A DNA stretch of 46,993 nucleotides from Thermoprotei archaeon (lineage in GTDB: Archaea > Thermoproteota > Nitrososphaeria > Geothermarchaeales > JDFR-13): contig DQXH01000042.1 of the NCBI GenBank assembly GCA_011043415.1, forward strand, positions 1 through 46,993. The letters run 5' to 3'. The notes beneath the pieces are model-generated. The model saw only the letters and a list, made by a program, of their open reading frames with translations, did not search any database and had not been told where the DNA came from. The stretch's first letter is position 1; every line of letters starts with the position of its first letter. This document shows positions 15,814 through 25,012 of this stretch, piece after piece. Made by a program: the position numbers and the translations under genes.

Positions 15814-16794
15814 ATGAGTAACGAAGGTCTAGACATAGATGTAAGGGAATTACCTGGGGTAGGTGAGGTAACTGCAAGAAAGTTGAAAGAAGCAGGTATC
15901 TACACTGTTAGAGAGTTATTACTATATTCTCCCATCTATTTAAGTGAGCTACTTAATATAAGTGAAGAGAGGGCGGAGAAATTAGTTATTACGGCACACG
16001 ACTTTCTAAGAGAGAGGGGGCTAATATCTGACGATTTTATATCGGCGGAGGAGCTTCTTGAAAAGATTAAGAGGAGAAGATATATTACCACGGGATCTAG
16101 AAATCTAGATAATTTATTGAAAGGTGGTATAGCGACGCAGGCTGTGACAGAGTTCTATGGCGAATTTGGGTCTGGTAAGACCCAGTTATGCCATACCCTA
16201 GCTGTAAATGTGCAGCTCCCAGAATCCGAAGGTGGGCTAAATCAGAATGCGATATATATCGATACGGAGAAGACGTTCAGTCCATCTAGGATAGTGGAGA
16301 TAGCCACTGCTAAGGGATTAAATCCCAGTGACGTTCTGAAGAATATCATTGTTGCAAGAGCATATAATACAACACATCTGCTCTTACTCATTAAGATGCT
16401 TCCTGAAAAGATTAAGTCTAATAATGTCGGTTTAGTAGCTATAGATTCTGCGGTAGCTCCATTTAGGGCAGAGTATTTAGGTAGGGGTAAACTGGCTGAG
16501 AGACAGCAATTACTGAATCGATTGATGCATGACCTAATTAGGATAGCTGAATTATATGATGCTGCGATCGTGATTACGAATCAAGTTCAAGCCCAGCCTG
16601 ATATAATGTTTGGCGATCCCACGAAACCCGTGGGGGGACATGTTGTCGCCCATGCAGTAACCTACCGAATTTACCTTAGAAAAGCTAAACAGAAGGGATT
16701 GAGAATCGCTTCAATAGTAGATAGTCCAGAGCATCCACCGGGGGAGACGTTATTCCTCATATCTGAGGAAGGCATTACAGACCCTACCACCTAA
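15814..16794 (+). CDS. radA: DNA repair and recombination protein RadA
   Basis: Archaeal RecA/Rad51 recombinase for strand exchange. 326 residues from the ATG at 15814; a TTG two codons earlier is possible. The N-terminal helix-hairpin-helix domain is about 5-65 (LPGVGEVTARKLKEAG), the polymerisation FxxA-type region near 85, Walker A GEFGSGKT at about 116-123, Walker B LVAIDS near 207 and loop 2 VITNQVQAQPD near 256. Length fits the family. It follows AsnRS by 48 bases; a TATA-like TTATTTATAA at 15779-15788 suggests its own promoter. Confidence 0.96.
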   Translation: MSNEGLDIDVRELPGVGEVTARKLKEAGIYTVRELLLYSPIYLSELLNISEERAEKLVITAHDFLRERGLISDDFISAEELLEKIKRRRYITTGSRNLDNLLKGGIATQAVTEFYGEFGSGKTQLCHTLAVNVQLPESEGGLNQNAIYIDTEKTFSPSRIVEIATAKGLNPSDVLKNIIVARAYNTTHLLLLIKMLPEKIKSNNVGLVAIDSAVAPFRAEYLGRGKLAERQQLLNRLMHDLIRIAELYDAAIVITNQVQAQPDIMFGDPTKPVGGHVVAHAVTYRIYLRKAKQKGLRIASIVDSPEHPPGETLFLISEEGITDPTT

Positions 16795-16868
16795 GTATCA
16801 TTTGATTAGATTTAAATTTTAATAGGAGCTAAGAGAAAATATGAATTTAAATCATTGGAGGGATTTGT

Positions 16869-19433
16869 GTGAGGAAAGTACTCGCTATCCTTATAGTTGC
16901 AGTATTTATATCAAGTATATTCCTAGTCAATACATCTATCCATGCAGCGAGTAAGAATGATTTTAAAGAGTACATGGATATATGGAACTACGGTACAGCA
17001 TCGTTAATCCAGGTTAAGATTGTAGATCACCCGTCTATTATAAATAAAACGCAAGAACTCTTCGATTTTATACCGAGTGATGTTGATTATAGTATTACAT
17101 ATTTTAACGTACCTAATTGGGCTTCTCACTATAATTATCTGCTGTCTGGCGTGATTTTCTCAAATATCACTTGGAAAAATATCCCATGGACCCATATGGA
17201 AATTAGGCTTAATAATGTAATATCGAGTGAGCTTAAAGAAGACCTTGATGAAGTATTTAAGACATATTTCATTTATAACGGAAGCAGTATGCTGATCGGA
17301 TACCTAGATTATTCTATGTTTAAGAAGATTCTAAATAAGATTATCTCTCTCCCCGACTATACGAGATTTCTACTATGGATGGATCCCCAGAAGCTTACTT
17401 CAGATGATATTTTCTCTATATCGATTTCAAGGGAAGGAGGTTCTATAAGTTTGATTATAACGGTACTAAAGGATAATGGGGTCAAATACTTTTATTGGTC
17501 TTTAGATAAGTTTATGGAATTTAGGGAGGAGGCGCCAAAATTAAAGTATAGTTACACTTCTTTCCTAACGATATATTTCAAGGACGTATTCGTCGAGAGC
17601 GCTCCAAAAAATATATCTGGTGTTTTAAACAATACGAGTGAATTATATATCTATAAATTTAACATAGCTAGTGGAGCTAAATTTAAGAATCCTAAATTCA
17701 AGATTATATATGAGTCTCCAGTCGTATTATTAACTAGATCCTTTAATTCAACTAGTTTTACCAAGGATTCCATAATTAAAGTTAGGGTTGATATTCGTAA
17801 TCTAATGCCATATCCATTACATAATATAACTGTAAGAGAGTATGAATGGTTTGGGGAATACGCCGAGTTGGTGCAGGGTTCTGTGTCCAAGACTATAGAT
17901 GAACTGAAATCCAACTCGGTTGATACTTTAGTCTATGAAGCCCGGATAAAGACAGATAAGGTAATGTCCCTATATATAGGTCCGGCTGAAGCAATATTAA
18001 ATTCAGCAACTGGATTGAAGAGGATATTTTATTCAAATACAAACGTTATATACCTAAATACTGAGGACTCACCACTTATATATGCTACATTAGATGAAGT
18101 CAAATCTAGTTATGATGTTGGAGGCAAATTAAAGTATAGTGCTGTAATAAAGAATATTGGAGACTCTCCAGTTGACTCCGTAGTATTCGGGGAATATATA
18201 ATAGGGTCTCTGAAACCTGGGGAGGAGAGGAGGATTGAGGATAGTATAAGCCTATCAAAGATAGGTTCGAGATATTTTGAGCTTCTATTAAATGCGAGTT
18301 ATATGTTTAACGGAACCGAGTATAAGGTGGCTACTCAAGACCTTAGGATCTTCTTATATCCCAGAAAACTATATTATCCATACCTAGATGTTCAATTCAA
18401 ATATGGCTTAAAGGGTAATGAGTTGAATTTAACCGTCGTCCTCTCGAATAAGGGTCTATTTGATGTAGAGGATGTTAATGTAGTTATCTTAAATCTCTAT
18501 GGTTCATCCATCGTTGAAGGGGATTTGAAAGATTTGAGTAAGACTATTGATCTAATCTTAGTAAATCAGTCTAAAACATTGTCGACAGTTCTAAGATATC
18601 CAAATAACACTATATCAGCCTATCCTCATGTCATAGTCACGTCTAGAAACTTGATTTCACCTATATATTCTCAGTTTAGATACTTCTATAACACGATAAA
18701 TATATCCGAGGATGTCTATAGCGGACCCTATATAATCAACTATAATTATACCCTTACTATAAGATTTGTAAATACGGGAGACGCAGATGTATATAACCTC
18801 ACGATATCATCTTTAGGCGGGGACTTATCTCTATCTCCAGAAAGATTTAATTATACATTAGTATCTCCTTATGAAGCTAAATCAATCAACTTTACATTTT
18901 CCAGTGAGGAAGCAGGAAACTTTACATTGCCAGATATTAGATATACATATTGGTATCTAGGTTCGGTTCATGAAGGTTCCTTTAGCGGGGTTGACGTCAA
19001 ATTCTATAGAGGGATTTGGATCAATTATGAAGTACCTGCTGAAGTCTCTGAAGGCGACTCATTTGCATTGACCATTAGGATCGAGTCAGATAGTTATAAG
19101 TATATTAACCATAGCATGCTATCCATATATTTACCTGATGGTCTAGAGTTTTCAAGTGGGTCCAATATATTGGAGAAAAAGTTGGTATTGAATGGAAGTA
19201 AGAATGAGGTGGAGTTTAGAGTTAGAGCTGTAAAACCGGGTGAGTATGAGCTTAGAGATATTAAAATAAATTATGTATTTAATGGCATTGAACTATCCCA
19301 TACCCTACCAGAGACTAAAATACCTGTGATTAAAGTTAGGGAGAATGTCTTGATGAGGTATTGGATATACTTCATACCTATGCTTATACTTGCATTAGTA
19401 TACGTCTACTTAATACGGAAACGGATATATTAG
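16869..19433 (+). CDS. Large exported surface protein with C-terminal membrane anchor
   Basis: 854 residues. The GTG at 16869 is fixed by TTGGAGGGATTT just upstream. Residues about 4-27 form a signal peptide (LAILIVAVFISSIFLVNTSIHA). A single hydrophobic segment near 832-848 followed by RKR forms a C-terminal anchor with a short cytosolic tail. The ectodomain is rich in beta segments and N-x-S/T sequons. Two or more regions (about 395-480 and 600-800) look like repeated CARDB/DUF11-type Ig-like modules, each with a GDSPV- or GDADV-like turn and a PGE turn. It could be a surface or S-layer-associated glycoprotein. The first 290 residues are not recognised. The 3' end overlaps the convergent transporter gene by 24 bases. 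Confidence 0.75.
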   Translation: MRKVLAILIVAVFISSIFLVNTSIHAASKNDFKEYMDIWNYGTASLIQVKIVDHPSIINKTQELFDFIPSDVDYSITYFNVPNWASHYNYLLSGVIFSNITWKNIPWTHMEIRLNNVISSELKEDLDEVFKTYFIYNGSSMLIGYLDYSMFKKILNKIISLPDYTRFLLWMDPQKLTSDDIFSISISREGGSISLIITVLKDNGVKYFYWSLDKFMEFREEAPKLKYSYTSFLTIYFKDVFVESAPKNISGVLNNTSELYIYKFNIASGAKFKNPKFKIIYESPVVLLTRSFNSTSFTKDSIIKVRVDIRNLMPYPLHNITVREYEWFGEYAELVQGSVSKTIDELKSNSVDTLVYEARIKTDKVMSLYIGPAEAILNSATGLKRIFYSNTNVIYLNTEDSPLIYATLDEVKSSYDVGGKLKYSAVIKNIGDSPVDSVVFGEYIIGSLKPGEERRIEDSISLSKIGSRYFELLLNASYMFNGTEYKVATQDLRIFLYPRKLYYPYLDVQFKYGLKGNELNLTVVLSNKGLFDVEDVNVVILNLYGSSIVEGDLKDLSKTIDLILVNQSKTLSTVLRYPNNTISAYPHVIVTSRNLISPIYSQFRYFYNTINISEDVYSGPYIINYNYTLTIRFVNTGDADVYNLTISSLGGDLSLSPERFNYTLVSPYEAKSINFTFSSEEAGNFTLPDIRYTYWYLGSVHEGSFSGVDVKFYRGIWINYEVPAEVSEGDSFALTIRIESDSYKYINHSMLSIYLPDGLEFSSGSNILEKKLVLNGSKNEVEFRVRAVKPGEYELRDIKINYVFNGIELSHTLPETKIPVIKVRENVLMRYWIYFIPMLILALVYVYLIRKRIY

Positions 19434-20321
19434 GAAATAGAGTATGTAAACTAGGAACAATGTAGATAGGGGGTTCAAGACCCAAAATATAAAGATCTTA
19501 ATTATATCCATCTTTCTAAACATATGGGTCTTATATGTAAATATAGGTCCTATGTAACCAAGTGTTAATAAACTTGAAAATGGTACTGGTATAGATAGCT
19601 GGGTCGCCAACTCAATTAATATCGTTGTGGATATAATCGAGGATATATATGCTGATGGATGTAGTCCGTATATTCTTCCACTAAGAGTTTCTCCGATTGC
19701 CTTACCTATGAATAAAGTGCTTATAGGAACTATAATTAAAACAACTATGAACAGCCAGTGAATATCGATTAAGGATAGACTTGTAATTGTGCCTACCGTA
19801 TTAGCTCCATATACGTAACCTAATATAAATGGGCCCAATATGCCGATAAGATGTGTAAGATGTAATATAACCCTCCTTCTCTTCCTAATTAATAAGGATA
19901 TTCCATATGATAAGGCTAGGTTTATAAACGGATATAATATCCATATGATGACGACTAAATAGATATAGGATAAATTTATTTGGTAATTCGTATATAGCGA
20001 CGCCCCTACAATCCCGCCGATAATTCCCTGAGTTACACTATATGGTATACCATATTTTGTAAAAAATATAGCGTGTATTAAGACTGCTAGGATGATTATA
20101 TTTAAGGTTACATCGCTATATACATAGTGTTTAATACTATGCATCTTTAGGCCTTCGATTAAGAGTCCACAGTATATTGAGAGTATGATTATAAGATCTA
20201 TTAAATACTTATTACTTATCCCAACGTACCGGGATGGATCTCTTAAAATCGCTATATTATTCCCAATTACATATGCTAGCAATATTGAGAGTAGAACTAC
20301 GTTTACTATGATATTAAACAT
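19410..20321 (-). CDS. Diverged PiT-family (inorganic phosphate) transporter
   Basis: 303 residues, almost entirely membrane helices (about 9-10). It shows the internal duplication of the PiT family in weakened form: AYVIGNNIA (about 16-24) and YVYGANTVGTI (about 170-180) replace the usual GANDVANA motifs, and IPYSVTQGIIGGIVGA (about 92-107) and LSIPVPFSSLLTLGYIGPIF (near 245) replace the PVSTTHA-type segments. The asparagines are kept, the ANDVA aspartates are not. The identification rests mainly on the DUF47 partner directly upstream (TAATG overlap), which usually accompanies PiT. Substrate could be phosphate or another anion. Confidence 0.65.
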   Translation of the reverse strand: MFNIIVNVVLLSILLAYVIGNNIAILRDPSRYVGISNKYLIDLIIILSIYCGLLIEGLKMHSIKHYVYSDVTLNIIILAVLIHAIFFTKYGIPYSVTQGIIGGIVGASLYTNYQINLSYIYLVVIIWILYPFINLALSYGISLLIRKRRRVILHLTHLIGILGPFILGYVYGANTVGTITSLSLIDIHWLFIVVLIIVPISTLFIGKAIGETLSGRIYGLHPSAYISSIISTTILIELATQLSIPVPFSSLLTLGYIGPIFTYKTHMFRKMDIIKIFIFWVLNPLSTLFLVYILYFLIYPFPY

Positions 20322-21010
20322 TATGATAATACCGATAGTATAATTAGGGATATTAAATTAGCTGAATCTTCGCATAAATCCTCTATATCATCGGTATTTA
20401 GGATATAGCTCCTTAAGAGTATGAATTGACGTGCATCTAATAATCTACTATTTATATATAATTTTTCAATTAGCTTATCTTTGACTTCATCACCCTCCTC
20501 CTCTAACCTCTCGATCTCATCCCGCATAGATAATATGCTCTCTAAATCACCTTTCTTGAATGACTCGAACATATCTTTTAACTTGGTAAGTATTCTCATA
20601 CTATGTCGAAGATTATATCCTATTGAATTAAGGATCTCTCTAGCTTCTCCTTGATGCAGATTCATATAATGATACATCCTAATATAATCACGACCCAGAA
20701 AATTTATTTTATCTAAAATATCGTCCAGTGTATTAACTAATTGTATGAAGTGTGATTGTATTGTAAGTGATACTGCCCCCTGTAAAATTCTTTTAGTTAC
20801 ATCATAAACAATCTTATCCCCTAGCTTCTCATTCTCTTCAATCGATTTATAGAATTTCAATATATCTTCCTCAGGGTATGTTATCATATTGATCAACTTA
20901 TCCAAGGAATCTATAGATAGATCTATATGCTCCTCAAGTCTATCTAAAATCTCTTTACTCGGTGCTAATAATTTTGATAGTATCTCTAAAAGCCTATCCT
21001 TCAATTTCAT
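20321..21010 (-). CDS. DUF47/PhoU-like Pit accessory protein
   Basis: 229 residues, all-helical, no membrane segment. The pattern of long amphipathic helices with acidic pairs (EENEKLGDKI near 57, DEIERLEEEGDEVKDKL near 163, NTDDIEDLCEDSANLI near 205) matches the DUF47 family (COG1392), PhoU-like three-helix bundles that can bind metal and act with PiT transporters. It shares one base with the transporter start (TAATG) and starts four bases after rnhB ends. It probably gates or regulates the transporter. Confidence 0.8.
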   Translation of the reverse strand: MKLKDRLLEILSKLLAPSKEILDRLEEHIDLSIDSLDKLINMITYPEEDILKFYKSIEENEKLGDKIVYDVTKRILQGAVSLTIQSHFIQLVNTLDDILDKINFLGRDYIRMYHYMNLHQGEAREILNSIGYNLRHSMRILTKLKDMFESFKKGDLESILSMRDEIERLEEEGDEVKDKLIEKLYINSRLLDARQFILLRSYILNTDDIEDLCEDSANLISLIILSVLS

Positions 21011-21014
21011 TGTA

Positions 21015-21665
21015 TCACTCTATATGAATGGTCTTCCAATATAATCTAATATACTCATAGTATTTACTCAAATCCTTACCCTTAAGACTCTTTATAAATT
21101 GTTTCGTTTTAGGGTCTGAGGGGTATCCACTTCCAAAATCTCCTAATAGACGATGTAATCTCGCTATCTCCCTATCTCTAGTTACCTTAGCGATTATAGA
21201 GGCTATAGACGCCGGGAGATACTTAACATCCGCCTTATGTTCACACACTATTTTATCCCTAATTTTTTCTCTATAATTACCTAGTAACGTTAGAATCTGT
21301 AGTCTTGCTCTCAATGGCTTGATGTCAGGCGAGTCTATATAAATCGTTATTTCATTAGATCCATATACTCTAACTATATCATCTATAATCCACGCAAACT
21401 TTATTACTTCCAGTCTATTGATTTTTCCTCCTTCTCTCATCCAACTGTTAATCTCTCCCGCAGGTATAATAATGACTTTAATATAGTCTAGATATTTTAC
21501 TGCGATATTATATAACTTGTTCCTCATCAAAGGTGTATAGCCTTTGGAGTCTCTCTTAATATAATTTTTTAGAACATCTTCTTTGTCTTCCTTATAACAT
21601 ACTCCTGCAATGACCATAGGGCCTATAACTGGGCCTCTACCAGCCTCGTCGAGTCCACATATCAT
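21015..21665 (-). CDS. rnhB: Ribonuclease HII
   Basis: 216 residues. The start at 21665 is fixed by an ATGA overlap with the stop of the THEP1 gene; a longer ORF from 21704 would intrude on it. GLDEAGRGPVIGPMVIAG at 4-21 holds the first acidic pair (DE), IYIDSPD near 108 the third and KADVKYLPASIASIIAK near 140 the fourth acidic residue plus the PAASI-like segment. The enzyme cleaves RNA of RNA-DNA hybrids and misincorporated ribonucleotides. It forms one transcript with THEP1, DUF47 and the PiT-like gene. Confidence 0.95.
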   Translation of the reverse strand: MICGLDEAGRGPVIGPMVIAGVCYKEDKEDVLKNYIKRDSKGYTPLMRNKLYNIAVKYLDYIKVIIIPAGEINSWMREGGKINRLEVIKFAWIIDDIVRVYGSNEITIYIDSPDIKPLRARLQILTLLGNYREKIRDKIVCEHKADVKYLPASIASIIAKVTRDREIARLHRLLGDFGSGYPSDPKTKQFIKSLKGKDLSKYYEYIRLYWKTIHIE

Positions 21666-22207
21666 GTTGTATCCCTTGTAAGGTATTTGGATAAAGCTCT
21701 CCATATTATTAATGGCATTCCCTCCCTATTATCTGTGGTTAAGATATATAACACGTTCTCATATCTTGTGTTGAATCTTTTATTTAATTCATTTGAGATC
21801 TTATGATGAACCGTATACACTGTAGGGACTCGGATATTTAATGTCCTCTGGATAAATGTGTTAAACTTACTTGATAATAGCTCCATAGGCCCTATTTCAT
21901 CAAATATTAGGGCATCATATGACATAATTCTCTTCTCGATCGAATTTATTATTGAGTCTAGTTTATCTATAAATACATAGTACTTCCCTATTCTATACCT
22001 ACTGGTTCCATGTATATTTGCGAGCCAGTCTTCCAGTCCCTCATCTAATTCTATAATTCTAAATCCTATCCTCTTCCCACCTTCCCGAACTTCTCTAGTT
22101 ATAAAACCACCTACTCTATATTCATAGAGCCTAAGCATTTCAAAGACTTTGTATACGCATGTAGTTTTCCCGATTCCAGGTGGTCCTGTAACGAATATTT
22201 TAATCAT
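21662..22207 (-). CDS. THEP1-type nucleoside-triphosphatase
   Basis: 181 residues. Walker A GPPGIGKTT is at 8-16, GGFITREVREGGKRIGF at 33-49 and Walker B DEIGPMEL at 103-110, all signature segments of the THEP1/NTPCR family (COG1618). Family members hydrolyse NTPs to NDPs in vitro; the physiological role is unsettled. Stop and rnhB start overlap (ATGA). Its own start lies 58 bases from the divergent trm1 gene. Confidence 0.93.
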   Translation of the reverse strand: MIKIFVTGPPGIGKTTCVYKVFEMLRLYEYRVGGFITREVREGGKRIGFRIIELDEGLEDWLANIHGTSRYRIGKYYVFIDKLDSIINSIEKRIMSYDALIFDEIGPMELLSSKFNTFIQRTLNIRVPTVYTVHHKISNELNKRFNTRYENVLYILTTDNREGMPLIIWRALSKYLTRDTT

Positions 22208-22265
22208 TTTAATCCTAATTAATAAGTTAGGTATTGATTAATAAAATAACTTTGGTGATATCTAG

Positions 22266-23360
22266 ATGAAATTATTGAAAGAGGGTTCTGTCTCATTTTA
22301 TCTATTTAATGACGTATTTTATAATCCACTTGCAAAATTTTCGAGAACCTTCGGCGTATTGGCGATATACACATTCTCAAAATATGTCGGTAGAGGTTTA
22401 GTTGTTGCAGACTCATTCGCTGCATCCGGTATTAGGGGATTAAGATATTATGTAGAGTCTAATGTTGTTGATAAAATTGTATTTAATGATAAGAATCCAG
22501 TTGCCTACCAAAATATTGTCTATAATATTAAATTTAATAAAATCAAGGATGCTAGAGTATTCAACTTAAATTACTTCGTATTCTTACCTATACTAGGTAG
22601 AGGTCACTTTGATGTTATAGATATCGATCCATATGGTACTCCAGCACCATATATAGACTTGGCTATCTCGTTCGTTAAGAATAGGGGGTTAATAATTATT
22701 ACAGCAACGGATCTAACGGCATTATGTGGGTTATATCCTAGGGCTGCATTTAGAAAATATGGTTCTGATGTAATTAAAACAGATTTCTGTCATGAGGTTG
22801 CATTGAGAGTACTGATTAAAGAACTCGTGTTTGCTGGTGGGCGTCATAATCGAATAGTATTGCCTCTAGCCTCAATGTTTTCTGAGCAATATGCGAGGAT
22901 ATATGCATATGTATATGATGGTAGGAGAGACTTCCCTAAAAATAATTTGGGGTATATAGAAATAACTAATGATAGATGCTATAGTGTAAAAAGGGTTTCT
23001 GATAGTGTAAATAAGCCGTATATCGGTCCTCTATGGATAGGGTCATTACATGACAAGGAATTTATTGAATACATGATTAAATATGTCGATAAGTTGAATA
23101 TAGAAGAATCGGAGTATAAGCGACTAAAATCTCTACTTAAGTTAATGAAAGAGGAGATCGAATTACCTCCATATTCATTTAAAGTATCTAAATTAGCTTC
23201 TAAGCTGAGAGTATCTCCTCCGACACTTATTGACATAATTGATAGGTTGAAGGGCATGGGTTTCAAAGCGGGTAGGAGTCATTTAGGTAAGGATTATTTT
23301 AAGACCAATGCACCTTATCATGTGGTTTTAGAAGTCCTCGAGGACTTGGGTAAGAAATAA
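22266..23360 (+). CDS. trm1: tRNA (guanine(26)-N2)-dimethyltransferase
   Basis: 364 residues. The family-specific N-terminus KEGSVSFYLFND and YNPLAKFSRTFG is followed by the SAM site DSFAASGIRGLR (49-60), DIDPYGTP (119-126, catalytic IDPFG-type motif) and the ALCGLYPRAAFRKYG segment. A C-terminal helical domain (about 270-364) is typical of Trm1. It makes m2,2G26 in tRNA. The last 43 bases overlap the convergent FtsJ-type gene, an unusually long 3' overlap. Confidence 0.95.
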   Translation: MKLLKEGSVSFYLFNDVFYNPLAKFSRTFGVLAIYTFSKYVGRGLVVADSFAASGIRGLRYYVESNVVDKIVFNDKNPVAYQNIVYNIKFNKIKDARVFNLNYFVFLPILGRGHFDVIDIDPYGTPAPYIDLAISFVKNRGLIIITATDLTALCGLYPRAAFRKYGSDVIKTDFCHEVALRVLIKELVFAGGRHNRIVLPLASMFSEQYARIYAYVYDGRRDFPKNNLGYIEITNDRCYSVKRVSDSVNKPYIGPLWIGSLHDKEFIEYMIKYVDKLNIEESEYKRLKSLLKLMKEEIELPPYSFKVSKLASKLRVSPPTLIDIIDRLKGMGFKAGRSHLGKDYFKTNAPYHVVLEVLEDLGKK

Positions 23361-23968
23361 AATCCTATATAATATATTTCGGAACTTCTTTTCCTCGATG
23401 CTTTAGGCTTATAGATTTTAATAAATTTAAATTTTTTCATAAGCATCCTCCTTACCCTCTGTTCTTCCCTTCCCTGGAATGTCTTTAAAACTAATATTCC
23501 ATTTCTTTTTAAGAATTTCTTCGCTATATGCATCACCCTCTTATTTATCTCATATATTTTCATGGAATCTATTTCATATACACCAGTAATATTGGGAGAT
23601 GCATCGCTTACTATAACATCAGCTTTCCTCCCCATCAACTTATCTTTAATCTTCTTTAGCGTTTCTTCACTAAATATATCCCCCTTAATTGTAACAATAT
23701 TATATTTATCCGTGAATTCTTCAATCTCCTTTATATCTACTCCTATTACTAACCCATCTAACCCAATAACTTTGGAAATATACTGTAACCACCCTCCTGG
23801 AGCTGCACCAATGTCTATGACAATATCTCCTGGAGCAAATATATTAAATCTCTTATCCATATCCTCAATTTTAAAGTACGCCCTACTTCTTATCCCTCTC
23901 TTCTTCGCCTCTAAATAATAGTGGTTCCTCTCCCTCCTCCAATTCTTCATTCCAGCTATATAATACAT
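23318..23968 (-). CDS. rlmE: FtsJ/RlmE-type rRNA 2'-O-ribose methyltransferase
   Basis: 216 residues; an internal ATG at 23950 (MKNWRRERN) is a plausible alternative start. The K-D-K-E catalytic tetrad of the family is visible: Lys in RAYFKIEDMD (near 33), Asp in VIVSDASPN (near 122), Lys in LVLKTFQG (near 162) and Glu in SSEIYYIG (near 198). The SAM loop DIGAAPGGW is at 52-60. It should modify a uridine in the 23S A loop or a tRNA. It begins 9 bases after the preceding small Cys-rich gene and overlaps trm1 3' to 3'. Confidence 0.92.
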   Translation of the reverse strand: MYYIAGMKNWRRERNHYYLEAKKRGIRSRAYFKIEDMDKRFNIFAPGDIVIDIGAAPGGWLQYISKVIGLDGLVIGVDIKEIEEFTDKYNIVTIKGDIFSEETLKKIKDKLMGRKADVIVSDASPNITGVYEIDSMKIYEINKRVMHIAKKFLKRNGILVLKTFQGREEQRVRRMLMKKFKFIKIYKPKASRKRSSEIYYIGFYFLPKSSRTSKTT

Positions 23969-23977
23969 TCAATACAT

Positions 23978-24196
23978 TTATTCTTTTTCTTCTTTACCTA
24001 TCTCTTGTGAATATACTTTAAGAACCCATTCCTCCAAATACTTACACTTTATAAGGTATTGAGAATATCTAGATGAGCACTCGGATTTAAATGGGCAGTT
24101 AATACAATATAGCCCCTTAATAAATTCTATAGCTCTAATTCTCATATTTGGGTCAGGTCTTCGAATCACCTTTAAGCTATCGTTTTGATCTGTCAC
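23978..24196 (-). CDS. Small four-cysteine protein
   Basis: 72 residues from a GTG at 24196, chosen because AGGTG lies six bases upstream; a GTG at 24205 is also possible. Four cysteines in the pattern C-x2-C-x5-C-x11-C (about 31-52) sit between two charged helices and could bind zinc or an iron-sulfur cluster. I do not recognise the family. It lies between the TFB gene and the FtsJ-type methyltransferase on the same strand, at the end of the S8e-SRP19-Gar1-TFB series, suggesting an RNA-related role. Confidence 0.55.
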   Translation of the reverse strand: MTDQNDSLKVIRRPDPNMRIRAIEFIKGLYCINCPFKSECSSRYSQYLIKCKYLEEWVLKVYSQEIGKEEKE

Positions 24197-24229
24197 AAAA
24201 AACACCTAACATAAAAAAATAATATAAGC

Positions 24230-25012
24230 TTAAATATCAATTATAATGTGTATATTCCGCATTATACTCCTTATCATATTTCTAATTGGGACCTCAGTAA
24301 TATTTACTAATTCAGCGGTCTTTCTTATTGTTATAGGATACCCATATAATTTATAAGATATATATGCTATCGACGCATATACAGTTTCAGGTTTCTTACC
24401 TGATGCTAGGTGCCTCGCCTTAATAATTTTGTATATCTTGCTTATCAAATCCGTTACTCTATCATCGTATCCATAAACACTATAGAATTTAGATAGTATC
24501 ATCCTCTCATCAATATTTTTGAATATTCTTATATTAGCAGCTTTCCTAACCTCCTTTATAGTCCTCTTTAATTCATTTATTGTAGACCTAGATCCAATTA
24601 ACTTTAGATACTCGCTTAGGGAGGCGTCTATCGAATTATTGATCTTCTTCGCCACTATTAATAATGCAGCTGCTAAATACTTCTTCTTCCACCTCCTTTT
24701 CTTTAAAATTCTTTTAAGTAGATCCTTTGCAACCTTTATATCTACTTCTCTAGTGGGAGTATGATCTGCAAATCTCCTTATGAGAATCTCGATTTCCCTA
24801 TATGCCTCCTCCTCATCAGTTTTTACAGGTGCAGTAAATTTATCTGTATATTTCCTATATGCCTTAACTCTCTCTTCCTTAGGATATGGTTTATAATATT
24901 TTAATTCCATTACAGATATAGTGCATCCACATTTTTTACATATATACTCGCCAGTATCTCTCTTGTATATAAATTCTTCTGATCCGCATAAAGGGCATTT
25001 CATCGTGCTCAT
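24230..25012 (-). CDS. Divergent, short TFB (transcription factor IIB) homologue
   Basis: 260 residues, shorter than the roughly 300 of standard TFB. An N-terminal zinc ribbon has C6, C9, C25 and C28 with GEYICKKCG. A reduced linker (about 32-65, KYYKPYPKEERVKAYRKY) replaces the usual B-reader/B-linker. Two cyclin-like repeats follow (about 68-160 and 165-258): CKI-like KKYLAAALLIVAKK in the first, GKKPETVYASIAYISYKLYG in the second, with a C-terminal recognition-helix-like TAELVNITEVPIRNMIR. The start overlaps the gar1 stop (ATGA). It may be a specialised TFB paralogue. Confidence 0.8.
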   Translation of the reverse strand: MSTMKCPLCGSEEFIYKRDTGEYICKKCGCTISVMELKYYKPYPKEERVKAYRKYTDKFTAPVKTDEEEAYREIEILIRRFADHTPTREVDIKVAKDLLKRILKKRRWKKKYLAAALLIVAKKINNSIDASLSEYLKLIGSRSTINELKRTIKEVRKAANIRIFKNIDERMILSKFYSVYGYDDRVTDLISKIYKIIKARHLASGKKPETVYASIAYISYKLYGYPITIRKTAELVNITEVPIRNMIRSIMRNIHIIIDI

